A stretch of 64,000 bases of DNA, taken from the NCBI GenBank assembly GCA_035048495.1, contig CM068547.1, forward strand, positions 28,341,913-28,405,912. Direction: 5' to 3'. Below the pieces are notes generated by a model. That model was not told the DNA's origin and did not search any database. It saw only the letters and a list, made by a program, of their open reading frames with translations. This stretch comes from Euptelea pleiosperma (Eukaryota > Streptophyta > Magnoliopsida > Ranunculales > Eupteleaceae). Positions 53,905-64,000 of the stretch are shown here, in pieces (the stretch's first letter is position 1; every line of letters begins with the position of its first letter). The position numbers were made by a program, and so were the translations under genes.

Positions 53905-56900
53905 TTTTCTCATACTTGCTCTATCATTTCAGGGTTAAAGGTCTGCTTATCATCTATACAATGACCAGCAGTTGCATATTGGCATACATTTGCTATGGTA
54001 CTTTGTATTTCACCAACTTGCAAACTTTATATAATTACTTCCTTTCTTCTCTGTCTTTTTATAAAATTTCTGCTACTTGCTACTTCTTTACCTTGCCTTG
54101 CAAATGATTCCTAGTTAAAATGTGTTGTGTTCATATTACAGATTACCCATGAATTTGAACCAGAACCGATTAGGTTCGGCTATGACAATTCCGATTCCTA
54201 TCGGTTCTGGTTCTTAAACAAGTGGATCCAGAGCCGCAACTGATATATATATATCCTATTCTCCCATTAGGGATCAGATATCTACCGATATATATCTGAT
54301 TTTCCCATTGGGTATTGGGTATTGGGTATCGGGTATCTATCTGTTATATAAAATGTTGAAAATTAAATTAAAAAAAACATCATTTTCATTCTAAATTTTT
54401 GAAAAAGGTAGACATCTTTAGTTTGACATCTGGGTCCTATCAGTTTGGTTCTGGTTCAGTCTGGATACTAGTTTACCAACAACCAAAACCTAATACATAA
54501 TTCGGTTCCGGGTTATTTTGGGTTCCGTTCTAAAATAGCTTGTCCACGGAACTGGGATAATTGGGACCGGTTCCTATTGGGTATCGGTTAATCAGGTACA
54601 AATTGACACCCCTTAGGACTGACACTTGGTGAGGAAATCTATTAGCTGATTCTCCCATTTTCCCTCTTTATAATGGTATTATGAATGCTTGTGCATTTTA
54701 TTGATCAACAATGCATTCTACTTCTACATGTTTGGTTCTCTATAAAAAATTTGGTTTGGTTCAGTGTGGATTGTGCTTTTATTGTCATTTTAAAAGTGAA
54801 TTGCATCTCTTATACCAATCCATTTCTTCATGAGTTTCTTGCTGGATACTATCTCACTGGGCGTCCTGCCCATGTCCATCAATGGAATAAAGTTATATTT
54901 TATTGTGATCCATGATATTTTTTTGTCAATTACACAAGTCCCCCTTGGTGCAAATTTGATGTAACTACTCAAATCCCATCAAAATGTATAGAGACCCCAG
55001 AAACCTTCAATGAATCAAATATGTCTTCTTCTTTTTTATTTTCTTTTATTTATTTGTGTATTCGAGTTTTCGGAACCTTACATTCCAATCGAAAGGACTT
55101 CAACATAAGCCTGCCTCACTCACCAGAAGAAGCATCTTGGCATGGCTGTTGAAACCTGATAAAGGGGGTTCTCAAAAATCGCGCTTCTATGGTTTAAGCA
55201 GAGCACTCTATGCCTAGTGTCAGCTCACATACCATGAAGCCAAGCTGCAATTTTCTTCCTCCATATGTATATTTGAGAATTTTTTTACCTCTAACCCCTG
55301 ATGAAGGGGCACTGCTCTTTCCAAGGAAAGTTACAAGAGTGACAAAAAAGAGCTTTTTTGACCCCCACAGTTGCACATGTACAATGTGTATATATCTCTA
55401 TCACATTCATATTTTGATTTCCCTTTTATTAACAGTAGTATCCTTGCTCGTGCAGGTCAGCACCTTGAAGCTAAGACAATGCTGAATGTTTTATTTATGG
55501 TGGCTGTTATTGCTGCTACCTTGACTATGAGTCTTTGGACCCAAGATGGAAAAAATGAGGAGGCAATGGTAAATATGTTTTCTCCTACATGAACCTTATC
55601 TTTTTCTAGTCATTTTTTCTTTTTCCATAGCTAAGGGAAGGAAAACTTTATTCTCTTGTAATAGGGGCCTGAAAGTATCCCTAAGATTACTCCAAGCAAA
55701 GAAACCAAAATAGATATTCCCAATCCAGTTTCTCCACTTGATCATCCACGGGATAAGACCCCTCAAGAACTCGATACAAACAGTTCCTCGAATGGGCTGT
55801 CTCAAAGTTTGACAGATGAGGTCTACTCTGATATCTATTTATTTTTCGTTTGGTTATGTGATATTAAAGTTCTCTTATGAGAATGATGAATTAAAATTTA
55901 AAGTTCTGAATTTAATTATAATAGCAGGTGGTGCCTAATTACTGTATTACAGCTGGAGAACAAATTGAAGTGGATATACCAGACACAGTCGCTCTACTTC
56001 ATCAAACACAAGAATCTTCAACAGACAGTCCTCTCACTGGGCTCTCCAATGATTTGAAGGAAGAGGTAGATAAATTTTACTATTCTTAGAATTTTATTTA
56101 ATTCTAGAAAGAAGGGTGCTAATATCAAAAACTTAAAATATGTATCCTTCTAGTTGAGGGAGCAGAACCCAAACCCAAAACTGTGTCTTTTTTAAATGAG
56201 AAGTTGAAAGTAAGGATTTCCATGTCGTCGGATTGGAAACCCTAGTTCAATAATATTTGTATTTTGATCCGGTTCACTTTTGAATCCTGTAAAAATGCAG
56301 ACTTTATATAGCGATATGTCGGATGTCGAATCTGCACTCGGGGTCAGAGAACACAATTTATCGAAACATTAGAAGAATAGAAAGTGCTTGAAAATATGGA
56401 AGGGTGAAGGTGATGAAAGTCGATTTTAAAACATGATTTTTGAGATTAATTGCAAGTGAGTAACAATAAAATAAAAGCGAGAATAAATATCTGAACTAAA
56501 TTTGCATTAAATAAATAATGGACTTACATTGAAATTTGCAATTAAACTAAAATGGAAGAAATTCAAACTATCTAGAAAGCAAGCAAGAGAATGAGAGATA
56601 GAGAGAGAAATAAGAAAGCTAGAGAGAGAATTGAATGGAGAGAGAAAGATGAGAGAAAGTTATATTAGAGAGAGTAAGAAAAAAGAGAGAAATTAAGTCC
56701 AGAGAGAGAAAGAGAATATAGAGAGAGACTTTAGAGGGGTAGAGAGAGGGAAGAAGAGATTAGGAGAGAGATCACCTTGGGCATTACCAATGGAGACTAT
56801 CACGCTGGTTCAGTTGTTTCCGATTAGGAAGTGGAGAAGGAAGAGGCAACTATACTGTGGAGAAGATGGCGACTTGTTTGGCAAATCCGATTGGTGCTAA

Positions 56901-59900
56901 CTTCAATGGAGTGCAAGGAGGAGAGCGGATACATTGTTGGGAAGCCCGAAGGGTGGAGAGTCTTGCTGTCCGGTTGCTGTGGTGGTGGAGAATCGGTGAT
57001 AGTGGTGCTGTTTCACCAGAGGAGATAAGTAGCAAGGGAGACGACTGGTACATCCAGCAAAGTGGACGACAGCAGGTGAGGAACTCGTGGATTGCACGTA
57101 GTTGCAGGTCTTGAGGAGGTTTAAACACTCAATAGTCTGTGGAGGAGCCAGACGGTGCACCAGCAGGTGAAGAAGACATAACACACCGGCGTTAATGGTG
57201 GTGTTGCAGTTTGATGCAAGAAGAGGTATATACAGCCAGTTTCCAGACTGATGCATGCACAGGTGGAGATGGTATACCGGTGGAGAGAGTGGCCAGAGCT
57301 GGTGAAGGAGGGAGGTGGTACGCATGGCCTGTGGTGGTGCAGGTCGTTGCTGTTGGTTATGGGGCTTGCAAGAGTGGGGTGGAGACTAATAGAAATGCAC
57401 TAACAGGTGTTGTGAGAGGAACCAATTGGGAAGAGGAGGCAGGAGGTTGCTGGACTTGCAACTTGGTGGACCGTGAGGATGCTCTAAACCGTGGATGTCC
57501 ACGGAACAAGTTGCAGGCGGTGTTGCGGGATGGATGGTGAATAGTCCGATGAGAATGGAGAGGCACTCCAAACAATAGCCGTTGTAGCCCAAGGAAGGAG
57601 CAGCAACGTGCCAAAGAGAGGAGGAGGTTATGAAGGGAAGGTTGCTTACCTAATGTTGAAAGGAGGAGCAACACCGTGGGTGAGATGGGAGGAGATGACT
57701 TGCAGTTGAAGTTGCAGGTCTTGAGACTTAGGGAGGAGTTGTAGGCGCCGTCCAGCAATGGCTTGCAAAATATTGAGGGCAGATCGAAAGGGAGATGATA
57801 GGAGGAACCGTTGGTGTGAAGAACGGACCTACTTGATGAGCAGGTGGAGTTCTCGTGTTGAAGTGAGCTTGCAGGTGGCGGTAGGTTGTGGTTGGTGGAG
57901 TTCGCCGGAGAAGACAAAAGGGACGAGCAAATCTGGAGTTGCAGGTTGGGATGGCAGCAACGTGGAGAAGAATATCATTTGTTTTGTATACCATATGGAG
58001 AAGATGCAAGGTTGCACAATGGGTTGCGATGAGCAGCCAGTGTTGTTGTTGTTGTTGATGGAGGCCGAGATGAAGAGATAGGAGATGATGGCTTGTTTGC
58101 AAGGAGCGCACTTGCAACAAGGAAAGAGGCTGGACAGTGGCTTGGGGGAGGAGAGTTGTCACGCCCCCAAATCCGATATTAGGTCATATCGACCTTTCTC
58201 GTATCTTGAGGCGCGATCTGATCATACAAACGCACAGTTAAACAAAACTGGTATCACGATGCAGCGGAAATACACCGGATAATTTTTTTTCATTTTGTTT
58301 AAACAATTCATAAGACGAAACACACTTCATTGACACATTAATAATGTTAGAGGATGTCTTACTTCAAACAAAACCGTAATATGCCCATCCAAAAGAAAAC
58401 ATTGTATATATATCGTACTCCCAAATACATGTTACTAAACGGTCAAAAGACCTACATAACTCATGTATCCTTCTACAAGATAGAATAATTAAACAAAATA
58501 TAACATCGTCAAAAGCACAGGTCTATCAACAGAAATGCTGGAAGCATCAGTCCAACTTCCCCTTATCCTTTCCTGAAAACAAAACATTTTAAAACGATGA
58601 GCTAGGGCCCAGTAAGTACATTCCTCATGCGTAAAATCCACTTAAATCAGCGACTTTTGTTTATTTTAAAACAAATACAATTTGCAAATGTATTTCACAT
58701 ATAATTCGATAAAACTCAACTCTCCATCAATTACTTACGTATAACTTCGAATACAATGAAGTCTTTTCATATAATAGTCAACCTTTCTCTTATCGGAATA
58801 CCCGTGACCATTTCTATAAAGTCAAACTATCAATTCTGATGTATTTCGTACCAACATTCCATCGGTCCTAGTGTACGATGTCAACACTTCTAGTCCACAA
58901 GTAAACTCCCTAATGTGCACACTAATTGTTTCATTAGGTATCCTCTCTCCGGATTCCCTAATTTTCTTTTAGGTATAAATACCCGAGGGGTCTCATGAAT
59001 GAGACAACGCCTCTTCTTTAGGGGACTGGAACCCCAAGGGGTCTTACGGAAATAAGACAACGCCTGATGCTTTAGGGGACTAAAACCCCAAGGGGTCTCG
59101 AAGAAATGAGACAACGCCTGATTCCAACTAATCTGATATTCCACATTCCCAATCACGTTCTTATTCATGTCATCAATCGTATTTATATGCATAAAATAAT
59201 AATGTTTGTAGAAACATCTTTACATGCATAGCATTCCTATTTTTGTATTTTGAAACTAAAAATAAGAACATTTAAGCCCTATTAATATCTTAGAAAATGA
59301 ATACATAAAACGGATGTAAAATGCATATATCTCATTTTAAATGAATTTGAGCATGACTTCATCCAACTAAATAGATTACGCATGTCCTCATCTATCATAA
59401 TTTAATGCTTTTAAGATTACAAGAAATTATCAATGCATTTACACATTTTATGTGAAAAATACAAGAATTAGGATTTTTCCTTGCTAAAATTTAACAGATA
59501 ACAAGAATAGCATTTTCAGACATTTTCCCCAAAAATAATAGAATTTTCTAGAATTTTTCTACAATATTCTGCGAATTTTCTACTATTTCAAAAAAAATAA
59601 AAATAAAAATTAATATTTATAAATAAATAAATAAATAAATAATAATTAATCAATTAAATAAATAATTAATTAATTAAATAAATAATAATTAATTAATTAA
59701 TTAATTAAATAAATAAAGGCATAAAATAAATAACTATGTACTTACAAGTGAATACGCTAGAATCCCAAATCTTTGAACCTCGTACGATGCGAATCTCGAG
59801 GTAGCGCGTATCTCGAGGCAGTAGGCCCCACAAAAAAAAAAAAAAAATTTTTCAAAGGACCTCCTGAATATTTTCAGGAATTCCTGGGAATTTTCTAGAA

Positions 59901-61970
59901 TTTCTTCTAGTTGAGGGACTTTTTTGCAAATATTCTTACCTCAGGGGTTAGAATGCAAATACCCAAATTGATGTAATTTTCTTAAGGCATGGCCTTCTAT
60001 TTATAGAGGTTGAGAACTCAGAACTTTTTATTTTTAACCGATGTGGGACTAAAATTTTGGAAATTGTCTTTTTTTCTTTTTTTTTGAATTTTAATAAAAA
60101 CTTAAAATGTTGCTCGGAACTAAACACAATAACTTTTGACTCGCACGTCCGATTTGGATGAACTTGATACCGATAGAAAGCTATTGTTGAGACCTTTAAC
60201 ATGGCATGCATATAATGTTCAAAGTATTATAAAAAGTCTACTATAATATTGCTAGAAATAGGGTCATTACAAGAGTTGCACCCATCTAGATCTTGGATGG
60301 CTGCAAGGGAAGAAGAGAGGTTAGGAGAACCTAAGAGAGGTTTAGGTTTTGAGAGGGGGGAGGAAACAGATCTCTTCTATCTGGGTAGGTTTGTTAATAT
60401 AGAAAGAGAGATAGAGGGGGGAAATGAGAAATTCATGGGATAGAGAGAGTGGGTAGGAGAGAGAAACATGACTTAAGGTTTATCATTGAATTGGTCATTA
60501 GCTTCTAAAATCAGGGGAGTGAATGAGTCTTATTAATTGGTGAAGATGCCAGAAGGGCAGCGAGGTGACAGGCCTAGGGGTCCATTCAAGTGCGACATGG
60601 AGACTAGAGAATAGGACGGTTTCAAAAAGGAAACTGTAATGACTATGGGATCCATGTACAGGCCATAGGCCATGGATGATAATGGGCCAATGGGCTAGGA
60701 GTTGGTATTGGCCATGGGGGTCCACAAATGGATTATCGATGTGGTGGGCCGTTGGATGGGTGAACATGTTAGTGGGCAATCATTACAGGCCTTGGGCTAT
60801 ATGATTCGGCCCTGGGCCATAGAATATTAGGCCCAAGAAAATGCCAAATGTCGGCCAGTGGATGTGAGGCTTGTGGAATATGTGGGCCAGTGGGCCAGTA
60901 GGATAATGCATTCACTTGCCACGGTTACAAGTGTTTGCCAAGCATGCATTCACTTTCCAGGATTGCAAGTGTTTGCCAAGCATGTGCTTCTCTTTGAGAG
61001 CATGGATGCATACGTTTGCATCTCAGTGAGTGACTCAAGTAGGGCTTTAGGATTAGGCGGGACGGTGATCCTATGGTGATCTAAAGGCTCAGATAGGAGA
61101 TGACGAGATCGTTAAGGATTAAGAATGGAGATCAAAAATCAATGGTTGATCGAATGATCGGGATGGTTGATTAGATGATCAGATGGTGAGATGTGGGCAG
61201 TTAGATCAAGGAGAGAGTGATCGGATGGTCGATTTGAAGATCTAATGGTAGGATGAGATGATCTAAGGGTTAGATGTTAGGGTTTACGGGGATAGAGATA
61301 GAGGAGAGAGGAGAGAGGAGAGAGAAAATAATACAAAAATAAAGAGAAAAGAGCAAGCGGAGGGTCTTGAACCCTGATCTTCAACGTAGTCTTCAGTAGG
61401 CTTCACCAATCACGTAAGGTGTCATTTTATATCATTTGGTGCGGCTTTGAATCACTTTGGTCCGTCTCTTAGTTTTCAACTTTATATTTCTCTTGGTCCT
61501 TGGTCCAACTCTAAGATCCTCTAACTTGACCAGTATTTGGCTTCTATCTTTTTGTCTTAGCCTGCTGGCTCTTTAAGTTTTGATAGTGAGCTTCTGTGGT
61601 TGATCGTGGGCCCGTAAGTCTCGAGAATCATCTGATCGAGTTTCCTAAGCGCGTAATGAGAGTCTACTAAAACGACTTGATACTAGACTATCCGAAATGC
61701 GTATTTTTTATGCAAATAATTATTTTTCGTTTAAAGAATGTGTTCCACACAATGGAAAAAACTCTTAAGTGGAGAAGTCGATGAAAATATAAGTTTTAGA
61801 TAGGAGAATGTGACATCGCTAAAAAGATAATAACTTAAAATAAACACTTTTGAGCGAATATCAAAAGTCTCTTTGAAGCAGATAAGTTTCAAGATGTCCT
61901 CATGAAAGGACAAATAATGTTATCCACTGATGCCGAAGAAAAACTTCGGAACTGTTTTATTGATGTCATA

Positions 61971-62027
<57 letters not shown>

Positions 62028-63660
62028 CCTCTTCATATTATATATACATGACCAAGGATGTTCTCTTCAAATAACAATTAAGTGATTGTGCACTGCATTG
62101 CCGGTTTCAAGCCTGGATGGAGGAGGGTTACATCAGGTTGCGGGGCTGGCTCTACCTTAAGGCCATTAAGGCGGTCGCCTAAGGCCCCTTGGTGAGAGAA
62201 GGCCCCCAGCCCAGGTCCCACTAACCACGTGGATTTTTAGCCCACCCCTTATTGGATATACAAACCAAAAATCAACCTGATTGATTATCTCTAGCCATAT
62301 ATTTTAGTACTTTTTAGGACATGATTCTAGTCGTTGGATTCAAGCATGTTTTTTGGGGAGTAAATCCAATGGCTAGAAATCCTCAATCAAGTTGATTTTT
62401 AGTGTGTTTATCCACCAATAGGTGGGCTGAACATCCACGCAGTCATTTTGCCCCAAAAATGATCTATGTAGGGCCACGAGAGTACTCCTCTGCATTGACT
62501 GCACCGAAAGTCCCTGCATTTAAATTTTTCTATAGTTTTTGATTATTAAGATAGTATTTATATAAAGATTTCCAATAATATAGAGTTTGATTTTTTAATT
62601 AATATCATATATATTAATATATTAAATATAGCAAAAATGTCTTATATAGAGTTTTCACCTTAGGCCTGAACTTGTATTGAGACGGCCTGTCAGGTAGGTA
62701 TCCATGTAAAAAAATTTACTTGGAGAAGAACCTAACTCTATTTTCTGATATCAGGTACATGAAACTACTCCCGGAGTTAATACTGATGTCTTAGAAGGGG
62801 CTTCTCAAGCTACTACGCAACCACCCCCACTAGCAGTAGAAGCAACAACATCATCAGAGACAGAATTTCAAGTCCTGGAGCTAAAGACTGAGTTTAAGGT
62901 CTCATGTTGGGTGATCATGATCTCAGCTGGAGGGATAATTAGTGTCCTAGCTGGACTCCCAGGAAATGAAAAGGCAGTGCTTACCCACAATATCCTCTTC
63001 AAGGCCTTCACATGGTTAGCATACGTGTCACTTATTTCAGGTGTCGCTCTATTCCTATTCACTCTTACACGCCCAAAAATCTCATGCTTGAGAATGATTG
63101 TCAAATTGACCATGTGGATTGCCTTAGCATCCGTAACATACGGTCTCGGCTTTGCAACTTGCATTCTACTTCCAAATAGTTTGGTTGTGTTGGTTGTGGT
63201 TTTAGTTGTTCCTCTTGTATTGATTGGTTTGGTTGTCATTCTCCATTTCTGGAAGTATTGTAATTAGCACCGACATTTTTATAGAAAAATTACGATTGTA
63301 GCTCACTTGGGGTGTTAGTGTTACAACACATTGTTTAGTTGTGCTTCTCATCTTCCTAGGTTTATTTTGTTTGTCATTCAACATGTCCTCGTTTAGCAGA
63401 AGTCCTACTTCTTTCTGTCAATATTTACAAGACGTTATGTACGGATTCTTTATATTTGTATGGAATTTATGGGACCTTCCAGATATTTTTAGTTCATGGA
63501 AGGCTTTGTTTATGAATATAGAAGAGAATAGAGTTTTAAATTCCTCTATTTCTGAAGTTAGAAATACCAATGATGCTTTACGATCTTTTTTCTTTTATTT
63601 TCTTTCACTAGATGGACTGTTTGGCAGATGAATCCTGTGAACTTGCTCTCTTTTCTGTCT
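53905..63660 (+). CDS. Multi-pass membrane protein gene, open copy; family unknown
   Basis: Visible exons, all ending in frame (phase 0) and bounded by AG/GT: 55456-55568, 55665-55820, 55928-56065 and 62755-63267 (stop TAG). Together they encode about 305 residues. Exon 1 has a membrane helix (MLNVLFMVAVIAATLTMSL) then TQDGKNEEAM. Exons 2-3 are hydrophilic (KETKIDIPNPVSPLDHP; LHQTQESS). The last exon opens with a Pro/Thr/Ser-rich linker and then has four helices (CWVIMISAGGIISVLAGL; AFTWLAYVSLISGVALFLF; MWIALASVTYGLGFATCIL; LVVLVVVLVVPLVLIGLVVI). A possible earlier helix exon is at 53933-53998. The start codon and N-terminus are not located. The last intron is about 6.7 kb because of insertions. 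It could be a gene, or a pseudogene that has not yet lost its frame. Confidence 0.6.
54140..54612. mobile_element. GGGGTGTCAA-type hAT MITE, left end lost
   Basis: Ends 'caaattgacacccctta'; the interior has repeated 'gggtatcggg' and GGTTCC/GGAACC. Partner of 31418-31735, lying in an intron of the membrane-protein gene. Confidence 0.65.
55160..55390 (+). other. Conserved segment upstream of exon 1
   Basis: Closely similar to 32025-32215. One frame reads KPSCNFLPPYVYL and PDEGALLFPRKVTRVTK in both copies, which could be an upstream exon; but the starts differ and no acceptor is obvious. Left as a candidate exon or leader. Confidence 0.35.
58985..59125. repeat. 60-bp tandem repeat in the nested LTR
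   Basis: Two full units and part of a third, each with 'aggggtct.a', a 'gagacaacgcct' block and 'tttaggggact.aaacccca'. Within a unit, 'gtctca' and 'tgagac' make a small stem. Confidence 0.8.
59590..59720. repeat. AT-rich simple-sequence tract
   Basis: Interspersed AAAT and ATTA runs, about 130 bp. Confidence 0.9.
61972..62027. repeat. (AC)n(AT)n microsatellite in the last intron
   Basis: About 33 bp of AC followed by about 23 bp of AT. The sister intron at about 33170-33185 has only 'gacacggatatatcc', so the tract grew in this copy. Confidence 0.95.
62141..62689. mobile_element. hAT-type element (CAGGCCGTC / GGGGCTGGCTC ends)
   Basis: 549 bp. Subterminal 'ccttaaggcc' and 'aaggcggtcgcctaaggccc' on the left, 'ccttaggcctgaacttg' on the right, as in 21838-22715. 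TSD tcaggttg (62133-62140) against tcaggtag (62690-62697). The interior resembles a type-3 MITE. The sister intron reads 'catcagggtggcagccgtgt' across the site (33287-33306), without it. Confidence 0.87.
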
Positions 63661-64000
63661 GAAATTGCGAAACTGTTTGGTGAAAAAATGTACATCATCT
63701 TCCTTGCACTCCAATCTCTCAGTCTCTCCGGCCATCACCATCATGTCTAGAAAGGCAATTCCTGAGAACCCTTTCCAAGCAATTCTAGCACCTATGACAA
63801 TTAACTAGCATCCTTTACCTAAATTTTACATCTATCAAGGGTGATAGAAGAAAAAGAACCTGTAACTGATGGTGATGCCAATGTTTCTGAGCCCGACTAA
63901 CTAATGCCTACCATTATTAGCGAGTGGGGTGGTTCTGCAATGGGTTTGACTACATCGTCTTGTTCAAGAGATAATGGAATCTTCATTACTACTAAATAGT
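63661..64000. other. No gene recognised
   Basis: Beyond the end of duplication 2. A short plus-strand frame (EEKEPVTDGDANVSEPD) near 63850 has no recognisable family. Confidence 0.35.

Larger units (their letters stand above)
58157..60271. mobile_element. Nested solo LTR, 2.1 kb
   Basis: Starts TGTCACGCCCCCAAATCC and ends GGGTCATTACA, the usual termini of a class of plant gypsy LTRs. Perfect 5-bp TSD agagt (58152-58156, 60272-60276). It carries a 60-bp tandem repeat (58985-59125) and an (ATTA/AAAT)n-rich tract (59590-59720). No internal coding region. Confidence 0.85.
56205..61863 (-). mobile_element. LTR-type insertion in the last intron
   Basis: 5.66 kb with TG..CA ends: minus strand starts TGATATTCGCTCAAAAGTG and ends CCTTACTTTCA. 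Flanks gaagt (56200-56204) and aaagt (61864-61868) form a 5-bp TSD with one mismatch. Its outer parts match 43568-45439. No reverse transcriptase, integrase or gag text is visible, so it is an LTR or LTR-like unit enlarged by other DNA, including the 2.1-kb LTR at 58157-60271. The AG/CT-rich centre (56560-58150) gives long open frames on both strands without recognisable domains. Confidence 0.75.
49690..63660 (+). repeat. Segmental duplication 2, copy B
   Basis: Colinear partner of 27440-34270 (anchors are listed there). Twice as long because of insertions at 51262-51609, 51810-52019 (inside a type-3 MITE), 56205-61863 and 62141-62689. Confidence 0.85.

Noticed and set aside
57357..57917. 186-codon minus-strand open frame, longest of its region
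   Set aside because: Biased Ser/Leu/Pro/His composition inside LTR-type DNA, no domain, and comparable open frames on the other strand and in other phases.
63341..63631. Second membrane-protein exon after the stop at 63267
   Set aside because: The partner region (33950-34240) has indels that do not respect a frame, and the stop at 63265-63267 is in frame. More likely 3' UTR.
53905..63660. Firm call as an ankyrin-repeat/PGG protein
   Set aside because: Only a loose hydrophobic resemblance; no ankyrin repeat or PGG motif is visible.

Overview
The window reads as nuclear DNA of a flowering plant in a gene-poor, transposon-dense region. The lineage cannot be fixed from sequence alone. Evidence for a plant: LINE, Ty1/copia and Ty3/gypsy fragments with plant-type protein sequence, tRNA-derived SINEs, Helitrons, hAT/MULE/Tourist MITEs with clear target-site duplications (TSDs), GT-AG introns in AT-rich non-coding DNA, and a plant-type MAP-kinase fragment. 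No rRNA or tRNA gene, CRISPR array or bacterial operon is visible.

Layout. 1-1110: decayed LINE reverse transcriptase on the minus strand. 1805-8090 and 10012-18085: two copies of one duplicated block, with a third partial copy at 18775-19930. The first copy was invaded by nested hAT and MULE MITEs, the second by a CACTA-like end and gene-like debris. Between them (9252-9903) lies a head-to-tail array of about 165-bp units that look like mini-Helitrons. 20283-20955: MAP-kinase pseudogene split by a SINE. 21.7-27.4 kb: layered MITEs. 27.4-34.3 kb and 49.7-63.7 kb: a second, larger duplicated block carrying an orphan spliced leader and a multi-pass membrane-protein gene. The first gene copy is frameshifted; the second keeps an open frame, but its last visible intron holds a 5.66-kb LTR-type insertion and a hAT MITE. 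37896-40671: non-autonomous Helitron. 41.25-42.15 kb: minus-strand copia remnant. 42.2-47.95 kb: decayed plus-strand gypsy element, interrupted by a 1.87-kb solo-LTR-like insertion and with its integrase core inverted.

The only candidates for host genes are the membrane-protein pair, the MAPK relic and the orphan leader exons; almost everything else is mobile-element sequence. The duplications are the most useful feature of the window. For several elements the sister copy preserves the empty site, which fixes element ends, TSDs and order of events without outside data.
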